From: Methylobacteriaceae bacterium
GTDB lineage: Bacteria > Pseudomonadota > Alphaproteobacteria > Rhizobiales > Beijerinckiaceae
DNA: 64,000 nucleotides
Assembly (NCBI GenBank): GCA_020638195.1
Contig: JACKJC010000001.1
Coordinates: 103,501 to 167,500, forward strand
Direction: 5' to 3'
The notes below the pieces were generated by a model, which saw nothing but the letters and a program-made list of their open reading frames with translations, was not told the DNA's origin and ran no database searches. Below are positions 1 to 8,155 of this stretch, one piece after another (positions within the stretch are counted from its first letter, which is position 1; every line of letters begins with the position of its first letter). The translations under genes and the position numbers were made by a program.

Positions 1-895
1 CCGCATAGAGCACGAATTGCGAGAGCATGCCGCCGGTCATCTTGCCGTCAAGCACGTCATGCGCGCCGTACCACAGCACGCCGATCACACTGGCGAATGC
101 CATGAAGATCGCGGTCGCGGTGAGGATCGAGCGCGCCTTGGTCGCGGTGCGCGCGGCGTCGTAGGCCTCTTCCACCTCGCGCGCGAACCGCGCGGTCGTC
201 GCCTTCTCCGCGCCGAAGGCCTGCATTGTGCGCACCGCGCTGAGATTCTCCGCCGCGAAGGCGGAGGCGTCGGCGAGCGTGTCCTGCGCGCGCCGCGAAC
301 GCTTGCGCACGAGCCGGCCCGAGCCGATCAGCGGAAAGACGATGATCGGAATGGCCACCAGCACCAGGCCCGACAGTTTCGGGCTCGACAGCACCATCAG
401 CGCGATGGCGCCGACGAACATGAAGAGATTGCGCAACAGAATCGAGGCCGAGGCGCCGAATGCGGACTTGAGCTGCGTCGTGTCGGCGGTCAGGCGCGAT
501 ACGAGTTCGCCGACGCGCGCCGAGTCGTAAAAGGAAGCATCGAGCCGCGACAGATGCGCGAACACGTCGTCGCGCAGATCGGCGACCACGCGCTCGCCGA
601 TGGTCATCACGAGGTAGTAGCGGCAGCCCGACGCCAGAGCGAGCGCGCCAACCACCGCGAGCATGGCGGCGAAATAGCTGTTGATGAGCCCCGCGCTCGA
701 CCCCGAGAAACCGAAGTCGATCATCCGCCGCACGGCGAAGGGAAAGGTCAGCGTCGCGGCCGAGGCGACCGTCAGCGCCACGACGGCGAGCGCGATCCGG
801 CCGCGATTGCGCAGCGCATAGGGCAGAAGGGGTTTCAGCGCGGCGAGCGAGCGCTCGCGGCGCTTCTCGCCAGCGGCAGGGGGTTCGGTCGACAT
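1..895 (-). CDS. ABC exporter (fused membrane/ATPase type), N-terminal part, truncated by window edge
   Basis: The reverse strand reads without a stop from an ATG at 893-895 to the window edge, giving about 298 residues. The protein begins MSTEPPAAGEKRRER and then has a six-helix ABC-transporter type 1 membrane domain: the stretch 'LRDDVFAHLSRLDASFYD' is the coupling-helix signature of MsbA/LmrA-like exporters, and 'ALMVLSSPKLSGLVLVAIP' is a typical later helix. The ATPase domain would lie beyond the window. Family knowledge points to export of a lipid, peptide or drug; the substrate cannot be told. The short rpmJ gene is divergent. Confidence 0.9.
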   Translation of the reverse strand, partial: MSTEPPAAGEKRRERSLAALKPLLPYALRNRGRIALAVVALTVASAATLTFPFAVRRMIDFGFSGSSAGLINSYFAAMLAVVGALALASGCRYYLVMTIGERVVADLRDDVFAHLSRLDASFYDSARVGELVSRLTADTTQLKSAFGASASILLRNLFMFVGAIALMVLSSPKLSGLVLVAIPIIVFPLIGSGRLVRKRSRRAQDTLADASAFAAENLSAVRTMQAFGAEKATTARFAREVEEAYDAARTATKARSILTATAIFMAFASVIGVLWYGAHDVLDGKMTGGMLSQFVLYA

Positions 896-1089
896 CGCGC
901 TTCTATAGACCCATCGAGGCGCAGGCGCGCGCGAAAATCGCCGCCGGCCCCGCGACAAATTGTGGCCCCCGGCCCCGCCCTGTGCGGGAAATGCGGCGTC
1001 GGGCTTGATCCTGCCGTCGAAATCGGGCATACGACCCGCCAATCGAAGCGGGCTTTCGCCGGCTTGGACCAAGATTCCGGAAAAGACCC

Positions 1090-1215
1090 ATGAAAGTCCG
1101 CAATTCCCTCAAGTCCCTGCGCTCGCGTCATCGCGACAACCAGATCGTCCGCCGCAAGGGCCGCGTCTACATCATCAACAAGACCCAGAAGCGCTACAAG
1201 GCGCGTCAGGGCTGA
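1090..1215 (+). CDS. rpmJ: 50S ribosomal protein L36
   Basis: A 41-residue very basic protein, MKVRNSLKSLRSRHRD... ending KTQKRYKARQG, which is the L36 form found in proteobacteria that lack the zinc-binding cysteines (C-minus type, YkgO-like). It is a component of the large ribosomal subunit. The gene is monocistronic, divergent from the ABC exporter, and is followed 25 bases later by a strong intrinsic terminator. The length and ending match the family well. It is too short for usual ORF length cut-offs. Confidence 0.95.
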   Translation: MKVRNSLKSLRSRHRDNQIVRRKGRVYIINKTQKRYKARQG

Positions 1216-1240
1216 TCCCGCGTTCCACGCGGTTGCTCAG

Positions 1241-1267
1241 GCCCCGGCTCGCCGGGGCTTTTTGTTT
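1241..1267 (+). terminator. Rho-independent terminator of rpmJ
   Basis: Perfect 7-bp stem (gccccgg at 1241-1247, ccggggc at 1252-1258) with a ctcg loop, followed by tttttgttt. Position just after the L36 stop codon supports a real terminator. Confidence 0.85.
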
Positions 1268-1326
1268 GGGCGTCTTGCCTGCGCTCGGGCTTTGACGGCG
1301 GCTTCGCCGCGCCCTAGCTTGGTTTC

Positions 1327-2151
1327 ATGACCTCCGCGTTCGCCCGCGCCGCGCTCGCGGCGCTTCTGGTAGTCGGCCTCGCCGCGCCTGTCGCGCTGGC
1401 CCAGAGCGGCTTCGCGCAGCTCGACCCCGCCCCGCCCGGAAAGCGCAGCGGCAATACGCTGAACATCCCCGGCCTTCCCCCGATCCAGCTGCCGCCCGGC
1501 GCCCGCGCCTTCGGCCCAAGCGGCCCCGGCGTCGACGACCAGCCGGCGCGCCCGGCCCGACCGCTGGCCGGGCCCGGACGCAGCGAGCCGCGCCGCGAGA
1601 AGCGCGAGTCGGAACGCAAGAAACCCGACCGCATCGCTCCCCATTCCGTCCCCACCAACGAGGCCCAGCGCGCCAAGGTGCTGGACGCGCTATATGCCAG
1701 ACTCAAGGCCGCCGACGACCACGACGACGCCAAGGGCGTGGCCGTCGCCATCGAGCGTGTCTGGCTGCGCTCGGGTTCCGATACAGCCGATCTGCTCATG
1801 GCCCGCGCCACCGCCGCCATGGCGGGCCACGACATGAAGACGGCCGAGGCCCTGCTCGATTCCATCGTCGCGCTGGAGCCCGGCTGGGCCGAAGGCTGGA
1901 ACAAGCGAGCCATGCTGCGCTTCAACAGCGACAATATCGACGGAGCCATGGCCGATCTCGAGCATGTCCTGAAGATCGAGCCGCGTCATTTCGTGGCGCT
2001 CGCCGGTCTCGGCGCCATCCTTCACAAGTCCGGCCTCGACAAACGGGCGCTCGACGCCTATCGCCGCGCGCTCGATCTCTATCCACAGCAGCCCGACATA
2101 AGGAAATCGGTCGAGAAGCTGCAGATCGAGGTCGAAGGGCGCGATATTTGA
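1327..2151 (+). CDS. Secreted TPR-repeat protein
   Basis: 274 residues starting at an ATG. Residues 1-26 form a signal peptide (hydrophobic AALLVVGLAAPVALA followed by Q). A proline/arginine-rich linker (about 30-105) leads to tetratricopeptide-like repeats from about 150 to 265, with typical 'A..L...L.LEP..A..W..RA' and 'AL..YRRALDLYP' patterns. TPRs are protein-interaction scaffolds, so the protein probably acts in the periplasm with unknown partners. Its TGA overlaps the TTG start of the next hydrolase gene (2148), so the two are very likely translationally coupled. Confidence 0.8.
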   Translation: MTSAFARAALAALLVVGLAAPVALAQSGFAQLDPAPPGKRSGNTLNIPGLPPIQLPPGARAFGPSGPGVDDQPARPARPLAGPGRSEPRREKRESERKKPDRIAPHSVPTNEAQRAKVLDALYARLKAADDHDDAKGVAVAIERVWLRSGSDTADLLMARATAAMAGHDMKTAEALLDSIVALEPGWAEGWNKRAMLRFNSDNIDGAMADLEHVLKIEPRHFVALAGLGAILHKSGLDKRALDAYRRALDLYPQQPDIRKSVEKLQIEVEGRDI

Positions 2152-3152
2152 TCCTCGCGGTTTTGATCGGTCTCGGCGCGCCCTTTGCCGCTCTCGCCGC
2201 CTGGTCACACCTGAAGGCCCGCGCTTTCGAGCGCGCCTATCCGCCGCGCGGAACCTTCGTCGATACGCCCTACGGCCGCCTGCATCTCGCCCGTCGCGAC
2301 CCCAAGGGCGCGCCCCACGTGACGATCGTCCTGATCCACGGCGCGAGCGGCAATCAGGCGGACATGATGACGCCGCTCGGCGACCGGCTTGCGGCGCAAG
2401 GCTTTTGCGTCGTTGCAGTCGATCGCCCCGGTCACGGCTATTCCACGCGCCTGACGGAAGACGCCTCCTCGCCGGCGGCGCAGGCTCGCGCGATCCGCGC
2501 CGGGCTGGCGGCGGCCGGCGTCGAGCGCGCCATCGTCGTCGGCCATTCATGGGCGGGCGCGGTGGCGACAGCCTTCGCGCTGGATCATCCCGATTTCACG
2601 CAAGGCGTCGTGCTGCTCGCGCCTGTCACCCACCCCTGGCCGAAGGGCGTGCGCTGGTACTACCGGCTCGCCTCGCAACCCGTCGCCGGCTGGCTGTTCA
2701 CGCGCACGCTGCTACTGCCGGCCGGCCTCGCCTCCTTCGAGACCGCGCTTGCCGGCGTATTCACGCCGCAACCGACGCCAGCAGGCTATGCAGAGGCCAC
2801 GGGCGCCATGCTGGCGCTGCGGCCCTGGATTTTCCGCGCCAATGCCGAGGATGTCGCTGACCTGCGCGGACATCTCGAAAAGCAGGCGCCGCGCATCCCG
2901 GAAATCGCCCTTCCGGTGGCCATCCTCGCGGGCGACCACGACGCGGTCGTGCTCACCGAGCGTCATTCCTACGGCTGCGTTCGCGAAATCGAAGGCGCGA
3001 CGCTGGAGATGCTGCCGGGCGTCGGCCACTCACCGCACTGGGCGGCGCCGGAGAAGGCGGTCGCGACGATCGTGGCGCTATCGGCGCGCGTTCAATCCGC
3101 GCGCCAGATGAGCCCGGCGGCCGCGCCGAGCGCGCCCTCGCTCAATTCGTAA
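2148..3152 (+). CDS. Alpha/beta hydrolase with N-terminal membrane anchor
   Basis: 334 residues from a TTG start that overlaps the stop of the TPR gene (TTGA). Residues 1-18 form a hydrophobic signal anchor. The alpha/beta hydrolase fold is clear: oxyanion-hole segment HGASGN, nucleophile elbow GHSWAG, the acid region ILAGDHDAV and the catalytic histidine in GVGHSPHW. The substrate is unknown; lipase/esterase-like activity at the membrane is an inference. The last 61 bases overlap a convergent acetyltransferase gene on the other strand, which is unusually long for a convergent overlap. A GTG or ATG start further in cannot be excluded but would lose the anchor. Confidence 0.85.
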   Translation: MILAVLIGLGAPFAALAAWSHLKARAFERAYPPRGTFVDTPYGRLHLARRDPKGAPHVTIVLIHGASGNQADMMTPLGDRLAAQGFCVVAVDRPGHGYSTRLTEDASSPAAQARAIRAGLAAAGVERAIVVGHSWAGAVATAFALDHPDFTQGVVLLAPVTHPWPKGVRWYYRLASQPVAGWLFTRTLLLPAGLASFETALAGVFTPQPTPAGYAEATGAMLALRPWIFRANAEDVADLRGHLEKQAPRIPEIALPVAILAGDHDAVVLTERHSYGCVREIEGATLEMLPGVGHSPHWAAPEKAVATIVALSARVQSARQMSPAAAPSAPSLNS

Positions 3153-3592
3153 TATTGCAGCCGCTCCGGATCGACCGGGCCGGGCATCTTCATTCGGCCA
3201 TCGGGCACGCGTGAAAACCCCATGCGGCCGTAGTAGCCGGGATCGCCGACGAGAAGGACGAGTTTGTGCCCGGCCGAGCGCGCGGCCTCGAGCGACTTCT
3301 TGACCAGCTTTTCGCCGAGCCCGTGCTGGCGGAAGGCGGGCTCCACCACCAGCGGCCCGAGCAGAAGCGCGGGCGTATCGCCGACGCGGATCGGCGTCAT
3401 GCGATTGGCGCCGACCAGAATCGTGCCGACGCGCGCGACGAAGGACAGCGCATGATCGGCCGGCAGACCCTCGCGCAGGCGATAGGCGGTCTTGGCGAAA
3501 CGACCGGGCCCGAAGGCGTGCTCGGTCAGCCGCTCGATGGCGGCCAGGTCGGCGTCGGTCTGGGGCGAGAAGGAGAAGGCGAGTTCGGTCAT
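3092..3592 (-). CDS. GNAT-family N-acetyltransferase
   Basis: 166 residues from ATG. The acetyl-CoA binding motif A is seen as LGPLVVEPAFRQHGLGEKLVKKSLE, compressed here to its key Q-x-x-G-x-G/L pattern (RQHGLG), followed by the beta-5 stretch LVLLVGDPGYYGRMGF that is characteristic of the YhbS-type subfamily. These enzymes transfer acetyl groups to amines; the substrate is unknown. The 3' end overlaps the hydrolase gene on the opposite strand by 61 bases. Confidence 0.88.
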   Translation of the reverse strand: MTELAFSFSPQTDADLAAIERLTEHAFGPGRFAKTAYRLREGLPADHALSFVARVGTILVGANRMTPIRVGDTPALLLGPLVVEPAFRQHGLGEKLVKKSLEAARSAGHKLVLLVGDPGYYGRMGFSRVPDGRMKMPGPVDPERLQYYELSEGALGAAAGLIWRAD

Positions 3593-3747
3593 GACGGCGT
3601 CGCGGGGATAGGGTCGCAGGAGCCCGTGCGGGCGTTCACACGCGCGAAAAGCGCGGAGCCGTCTATCGTCGCTGGCGCAGGTTTGTCGTCATGCGCGGTG
3701 TTGGACCACGAAACGCGCGCGCCCGCAAGCAGCGCGCCGCAGGATGC

Positions 3748-4584
3748 TTACTCCGCCGGCGCGGTGCGTCGCGGCGGCTGCGGCGCGGAGCCGACAAGCC
3801 TCGTCGCCAGCACGATCACGACCAGCGTCGCGATATAGACGACCACCTGCAGCGCGGAGGGCTGGTCGGAATAGCCGATCAGCGTGTGCAGCACGCGACC
3901 GAACAGGCTCGTGTCCGAGAGAATGCCCGACGTATCCCAGGCCGTCTGGGACAGCGCGTCGACAACCCCCGCTTGTTGCAGGAAGGCGACGCATTGCGCG
4001 GCCAGCCCCGCCGCCAGCAGCGTGATCAGCGTGGTGGTGACGCCGAACAGATAGTGTGAGGGAATGCGCACGAGGCCTGCGAACGTGACCAGGCTGAGCA
4101 CGACGCCCGCCAGCAGGCCGAGCGCGCCGCCCGTGATCAGCGAAGCGGCCGTCTCACCGCCCGACACGGCGACCCCATAGAGGAATAGCACGACTTCGGA
4201 GCCCTCGCGCAGCACGGCCACGCCGACCACCACGGCGAGCGCCGCCATGGACTTGTCGCCCTCCACGACCGCCTGGCCGACGTTCCTGAGTTCGGCGGCG
4301 AGTTCGCGTCCGTGACGCGCCATCCAGATGTTGTGCCACGCGAGCATGACGACCGCGAGCGCCAGCACGCCGGCATTGAACATCTCCTGTCCGATGCCGG
4401 CCATGGCGCTGGAAATGCGCTCGGCGAACAGCGCCATCAGCCCTGCGCCTGCGAGACCGCCGACGATGCCGACCACGACCCAGCGCAGCGCATGCGGCGC
4501 GCCGCGCGTCGCGGCCATAACGATGCCGACGATCAGGCCGGCCTCGATGACCTCGCGAAAGACGATGATGAGCGCGCCCAGCAT
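3748..4584 (-). CDS. FTR1-family high-affinity iron permease
   Basis: 278 residues, about seven membrane helices. Both REXXE iron-binding motifs of the FTR1/EfeU family are present: REVIE at residues 10-14 and REGSE at 126-130, each within a membrane helix. FTR1 permeases move iron across the inner membrane, Fe(III) after oxidation in known systems. It lies 18 bases downstream of a cupredoxin gene on the same strand, forming a two-gene unit. In many bacteria the unit also has a P19/Tp34-type periplasmic protein and a polyferredoxin; neither is seen here, so this is a reduced version. Confidence 0.9.
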   Translation of the reverse strand: MLGALIIVFREVIEAGLIVGIVMAATRGAPHALRWVVVGIVGGLAGAGLMALFAERISSAMAGIGQEMFNAGVLALAVVMLAWHNIWMARHGRELAAELRNVGQAVVEGDKSMAALAVVVGVAVLREGSEVVLFLYGVAVSGGETAASLITGGALGLLAGVVLSLVTFAGLVRIPSHYLFGVTTTLITLLAAGLAAQCVAFLQQAGVVDALSQTAWDTSGILSDTSLFGRVLHTLIGYSDQPSALQVVVYIATLVVIVLATRLVGSAPQPPRRTAPAE

Positions 4585-4602
4585 GAAAGCGATCTTACTC
4601 CA

Positions 4603-4959
4603 TTATTCGACGACAAGCTCGCCCCTGGCGGTCTTGTCGTGGAACTCGTCCTCGAACTTGTACTTGCCCGGCGCAAGCGCGCGGATCTTGAACGAGGCCT
4701 CGGCGCCGCCCTTGATGATCTTTTCGACGCGCAGCGACTTGCTCTCGAATTCCATCGGCGTCTGGTCGAGGTTCTTGACGATGATGGTGAAAGGCTTGTT
4801 GGCCATCGCCTTGGGTTGCGACTGGTCGAATTTGTGATCCTTGACGGTCAGCGTCAGCGTCGGACCATCCTCGGCGACGGCCGGCGAGATTGCAACGAGC
4901 GCGCCGCCGCAGAATGCGGCAACCGTCAGAATTGAACGCAGGCGGATGGATGTGTCCAA
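4603..4959 (-). CDS. Periplasmic cupredoxin-domain protein of the FTR1 iron module
   Basis: 118 residues from a TTG start (4957-4959). Residues 1-29 are a signal peptide ending SPAVAED. The rest is a single small beta-sandwich of the EfeO-like cupredoxin type: 'LTLTVKDHKFDQSQ', 'KPFTIIVKNLDQTPMEFES', and the closing 'LAPGKYKFEDEFHDK...GELVVE'. Cupredoxin-like partners of FTR1 are thought to take part in iron oxidation or delivery; the classical blue-copper ligand set is not obvious, so metal binding is uncertain. It is first in a transcript with the permease. Confidence 0.82.
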   Translation of the reverse strand: MDTSIRLRSILTVAAFCGGALVAISPAVAEDGPTLTLTVKDHKFDQSQPKAMANKPFTIIVKNLDQTPMEFESKSLRVEKIIKGGAEASFKIRALAPGKYKFEDEFHDKTARGELVVE

Positions 4960-5018
4960 GTCCTGAAGCCTCTTGCTTGAGATTTCGTTGGCGCAGCGGC
5001 GCCGGCCCTCTCATTGAA

Positions 5019-5032
5019 CAAATCCGGATTTG
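5019..5032. promoter_or_regulatory. 14-bp perfect palindrome upstream of the cupredoxin-FTR1 unit
   Basis: caaatccggatttg is a perfect palindrome 60 bases upstream of the cupredoxin start and about 175 bases upstream of the divergent MFS start. It could be an operator, but it does not match Fur or Irr boxes I know, and a few such palindromes are expected by chance in 64 kb. Confidence 0.25.
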
Positions 5033-5206
5033 GCGAACAAGAGCGGCGCTGCAAGATTAAACCTGTTCCAAATCCAGAACCGGACGCCTTGCGAGCGTTC
5101 GGCGGGCAATTCCAGCCGCCGCCATGCGGGCGCCGCGCGCCCGTCCTGCGCGCCAGGCCTCGCGACAAGGCGCCGCACCCCCGCTACAACATGCGAAGGA
5201 GGCGAC

Positions 5207-6460
5207 ATGCAGACCGGGACCGATCAGGCGCATGCGGCGCTCAGGCAGATGCAGCTAATCAACGCCGCGCATCTCCTGACCCATTATTCCCTGCTCATCC
5301 TGCCGACCGCCGTGCTCGCCATGGCCGCGCCCGGCTCGCCCTTCGGCGCCGACTACGGGCCGATCGTGGCGCTGGCGACGGCCATGTTCGCCCTCTACGG
5401 CGCGGGCTCCCTGCCGCAAGGCTGGCTCGCCGCGCGCTTCGGCCGGCCGCGCATGATGCTGGCCTTCTTTCTCGGCACGGGCGCCTCGCTCGTCGCGGCG
5501 AGTTTCGCGCAGGGGCGCGTGGGGCTCGCGATCGCGCTCGGCTTCGCGGGTTTCTTTTCCGCCATCTATCACCCCATCGGCACGGCCATGCTGGTGGAAG
5601 CCGCCGGCGAAAAGCCCGGACGCGCGCTCGGCCTAAACGGCGTCTTCGGCAATCTCGGCGTCGCCTCGGCGCCGCTCGTCACCGCCTTCCTGTCACAGCA
5701 GGCGGGCTGGCGCATCGCCTTCCTCGTTCCCGGAATTGTCTGCATCGCGCTTGGCCTGTGGTGGGCGACGCAGAACCACGTGGAGATCGCCCGCCATGTG
5801 CAGGGACGTCCCTTCCCGGACATCCCCAAGGCCATCGTGCGGCGCGCGCTCGTCGTCATGCTGTCGATCTCGGCCGCGTCCGGCCTCGTCTTCAACGCCT
5901 TCACGGTGCTTCTGCCAAAACTGATGTCCGAGCGCCTCGCCGCCGATCCCGGACTTCTCCCACTCGTTGGCGTCCTCGCCTTCTCGGTCACGCTCTGTGG
6001 CGCGCTCACGCAATTCACCGTCGGGCGCCTCATCGACCGCACGACGCTCAAGCGCATTTTCCTGCCGCTGGCGATGACGCTCGCGCCCGCCATGGCCCTG
6101 CTCGCCTTCGCGCGCGGCTGGATGGCGCTGCCGCTGGCGGGAATCGTCGCCGCCGTCATCTTCGGCCAGGTGACGATCAACGAGAGCATGACGGCGCGCT
6201 ACATCTCGCCGCCGATGCGCGCGAAAATCTATTCGCTGCGCTTCTTCATCGGCTTTGTCGGCGGGGCGGCGGCGGCGCCGCTGGTCGGCTACCTGCACGA
6301 GCGCACGGGCTCGCTGTCGCTGGTCGTGCTGATCCTCGCTATCGTCGCCTGCGTCACGCTCGCCTGCGCGGTGGCCTTCCCGGATCGCCGGGAGGAACTT
6401 TCGCCGGAATTGTGGGAGCGCGCGCCGGAGAGAGCGCCAGCGGTGGCGCCGGCGGAATGA
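5207..6460 (+). CDS. MFS transporter, fosmidomycin-resistance-like
   Basis: 417 residues. The frame is open further upstream, but the ATG at 5207 has a strong Shine-Dalgarno AAGGAGG at 5196-5202 and the homologous fold starts just after it. Twelve membrane helices are visible. The first loop has the MFS signature (PQGWLAARFGRPR) and the stretch GFFSAIYHPIGTAML resembles the Fsr branch, whose members export fosmidomycin or related compounds. The actual substrate is unknown. The gene ends directly against the convergent Nudix gene, with no spacer. Confidence 0.85.
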   Translation: MQTGTDQAHAALRQMQLINAAHLLTHYSLLILPTAVLAMAAPGSPFGADYGPIVALATAMFALYGAGSLPQGWLAARFGRPRMMLAFFLGTGASLVAASFAQGRVGLAIALGFAGFFSAIYHPIGTAMLVEAAGEKPGRALGLNGVFGNLGVASAPLVTAFLSQQAGWRIAFLVPGIVCIALGLWWATQNHVEIARHVQGRPFPDIPKAIVRRALVVMLSISAASGLVFNAFTVLLPKLMSERLAADPGLLPLVGVLAFSVTLCGALTQFTVGRLIDRTTLKRIFLPLAMTLAPAMALLAFARGWMALPLAGIVAAVIFGQVTINESMTARYISPPMRAKIYSLRFFIGFVGGAAAAPLVGYLHERTGSLSLVVLILAIVACVTLACAVAFPDRREELSPELWERAPERAPAVAPAE

Positions 6461-6937
6461 TCACCAAGTCGCGCTGACTTCAGCTCCGCCGAAAATTTCC
6501 GCCAGCCGCTCCCGCGTCGCCCGCGTGGCGCCCTCGGGCAAAGCGTCCGGAGCAAAAAAGCCGGCTTCCGCAATTTCCCAGTCCGGCTGCCTGGGCCCGG
6601 CCTGCGCAAAATCGCGCACGACATAGAAGGCGACGTGATCGCGCCCGCGATTGTGATGCAGGCTGCGCAGTTCCGGCGCGCCCGTGAGGGAGATTCCGCC
6701 CTCTTCCATCAACTCGCGCGCCAGCGCATCGCCGAACGTCTCGCCGCGCTCCACGCCGCCGCCCGGCAGATACCAGCCGGAGACATAGGTATGCCGCACG
6801 AGAAGCACGCGCCCGTCAGCGTCGATCACCGCCGCGCGAACCCCCAGCGTCATCGCGCGGCGCAGCAGGCCGACGCGCTTGATGACGCCTTCCATCAGGC
6901 GCGTGCGCAGGGAGGGGCGATGCGTGGGGGTGGTCAT
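6461..6937 (-). CDS. Nudix hydrolase
   Basis: 158 residues from ATG. The Nudix box is complete: G-GVERG-E-TFGDALA-RELMEEGGI (residues about 60-82), with the RE-x-x-EE metal-binding core. The enzyme hydrolyses a nucleoside diphosphate linked to another group; the specific substrate is unknown. An N-terminal basic segment (MTTPTHRPSLRTRLMEGVIKR reduced here to its charge pattern) precedes the fold. Stop codon abuts the MFS stop. Its start is divergent from mbfA across 62 bases that contain a likely Irr box. Confidence 0.88.
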   Translation of the reverse strand: MTTPTHRPSLRTRLMEGVIKRVGLLRRAMTLGVRAAVIDADGRVLLVRHTYVSGWYLPGGGVERGETFGDALARELMEEGGISLTGAPELRSLHHNRGRDHVAFYVVRDFAQAGPRQPDWEIAEAGFFAPDALPEGATRATRERLAEIFGGAEVSATW

Positions 6938-6953
6938 GGGCCTGTCAATTTCC

Positions 6954-6966
6954 TAGAACGATTCTA
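6954..6966. promoter_or_regulatory. Probable Irr box (iron control element) of mbfA
   Basis: TAGAA-CGA-TTCTA is a perfect inverted repeat (5+5 with 3-base spacer), close to the rhizobial Irr/ICE pattern TTTAGAA-N-TTCTAAA. It sits 33 bases before the mbfA start and in the correct intergenic space. In Bradyrhizobium and Agrobacterium mbfA is repressed by Irr under low iron, so the function fits. Confidence 0.7.
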
Positions 6967-6999
6967 ATTATCTGGCCAAATCCTTCTCCGGAGCCAAAG

Positions 7000-7971
7000 T
7001 TGAAAGCCTTCGCCGATCTCAGCGAGCGCGAGATCCTCGCCATCGCCATCGCCTCAGAGGAAGAGGACGCGCGCATCTATCTCGCCTTCGCCGAGGATCT
7101 CGACGAGCGTTATCCCGCGTCAGCCAAGACGTTCCGCGACATGGCCGAGGTCGAGCACACTCATCGCGACATGCTGCTCAACCAGTACAAGCGCCGCTTC
7201 GGCGATGTGCTGCCGCCGATCCGCCGCGAGGATGTGAAGGGCGTGCTCAAGCGCCGCCCGATCTGGCTGACCAAGAACCTGCCCCTCGATCGCATCCGCG
7301 AGGAATCGGAACTGATGGAGCATCAGGCCGCGCGCTACTACCAGCGCGCCGCCGAACAGGCGACCGACGTCGACACGCGCAAGCTGCTGGGCGAACTCGC
7401 GCTCGCCGAACAGGGCCACGAGAAACTGGCAGGCAAGCTGCAGGAAAACAATCTTACGCCCGACGCGCGCGAAGAAGAAGACCGCACCCGTCATCGTCTG
7501 TTCGTGCTGCAATATGTGCAGCCGGGCCTCGCCGGCCTGATGGACGGCTCGGTGTCGACGCTCGCGCCGCTGTTTGCGGCGGCCTTCGCCACGCATCACA
7601 ATTGGGAGACGTTTCTCGTCGGCCTCGCGGCCTCGATCGGCGCCGGCATTTCCATGGGCTTCGCGGAAGCCTTGTCGGACGACGGCTCTCTCACCGGCCG
7701 CGGCTCGCCCTGGCTGCGCGGCACAGTTTGCGGCCTGATGACGACACTCGGCGGCCTCGGCCATACGCTACCCTATCTCGTGCCCGACGCCTGGCCGAAT
7801 TCCTTCTGGATCGCCACCGGCATCGCCGGCGCCGTCGTCTTCGTCGAACTCTGGGCCATCGCCTTCATCCGCGCCAAATACATGGACACGCCGTTCCTGC
7901 AGGCGGTCTTCCAGATCGTGCTCGGCGGCGTGATCGTACTGGCGGCGGGAATTTTGATCGGCGGCGCGTGA
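7000..7971 (+). CDS. mbfA: Membrane-bound ferritin MbfA (iron exporter)
   Basis: 323 residues from a TTG start (alternative ATGs lie far inside). Residues 1-165 form a ferritin-like/rubrerythrin domain with the diiron glutamates and histidines visible in ASEEEDARIY, EVEHTHRDML, ESELMEHQAARYY and LAEQGHEKLAG. Residues 170-323 are a VIT1-like membrane domain with about five helices (QYVQPGLAGLMDGSVSTLAP; FAEALSDDGS). This architecture and length match MbfA of rhizobia, which exports iron and protects against iron and peroxide stress. A probable Irr operator lies directly upstream, indicating derepression when iron is plentiful. Confidence 0.93.
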   Translation: MKAFADLSEREILAIAIASEEEDARIYLAFAEDLDERYPASAKTFRDMAEVEHTHRDMLLNQYKRRFGDVLPPIRREDVKGVLKRRPIWLTKNLPLDRIREESELMEHQAARYYQRAAEQATDVDTRKLLGELALAEQGHEKLAGKLQENNLTPDAREEEDRTRHRLFVLQYVQPGLAGLMDGSVSTLAPLFAAAFATHHNWETFLVGLAASIGAGISMGFAEALSDDGSLTGRGSPWLRGTVCGLMTTLGGLGHTLPYLVPDAWPNSFWIATGIAGAVVFVELWAIAFIRAKYMDTPFLQAVFQIVLGGVIVLAAGILIGGA

Positions 7972-8155
7972 GGGAGTAACCGGTCGTCGGCCATTTGAAT
8001 TATGCGCAAGTCGCAGCCGCTGCATGCGCTCCTTCTCCCGCCTGCGTAAGAAGGAGTCCGCGGCCGGTCGCTAGTTCGCCTTCAGCCCTCGCCATAGAGC
8101 GGACTTTCAAGCCCCGCCCTCGCCCTCGGGCCCACGCCGGGCTACATCTTCTAAC

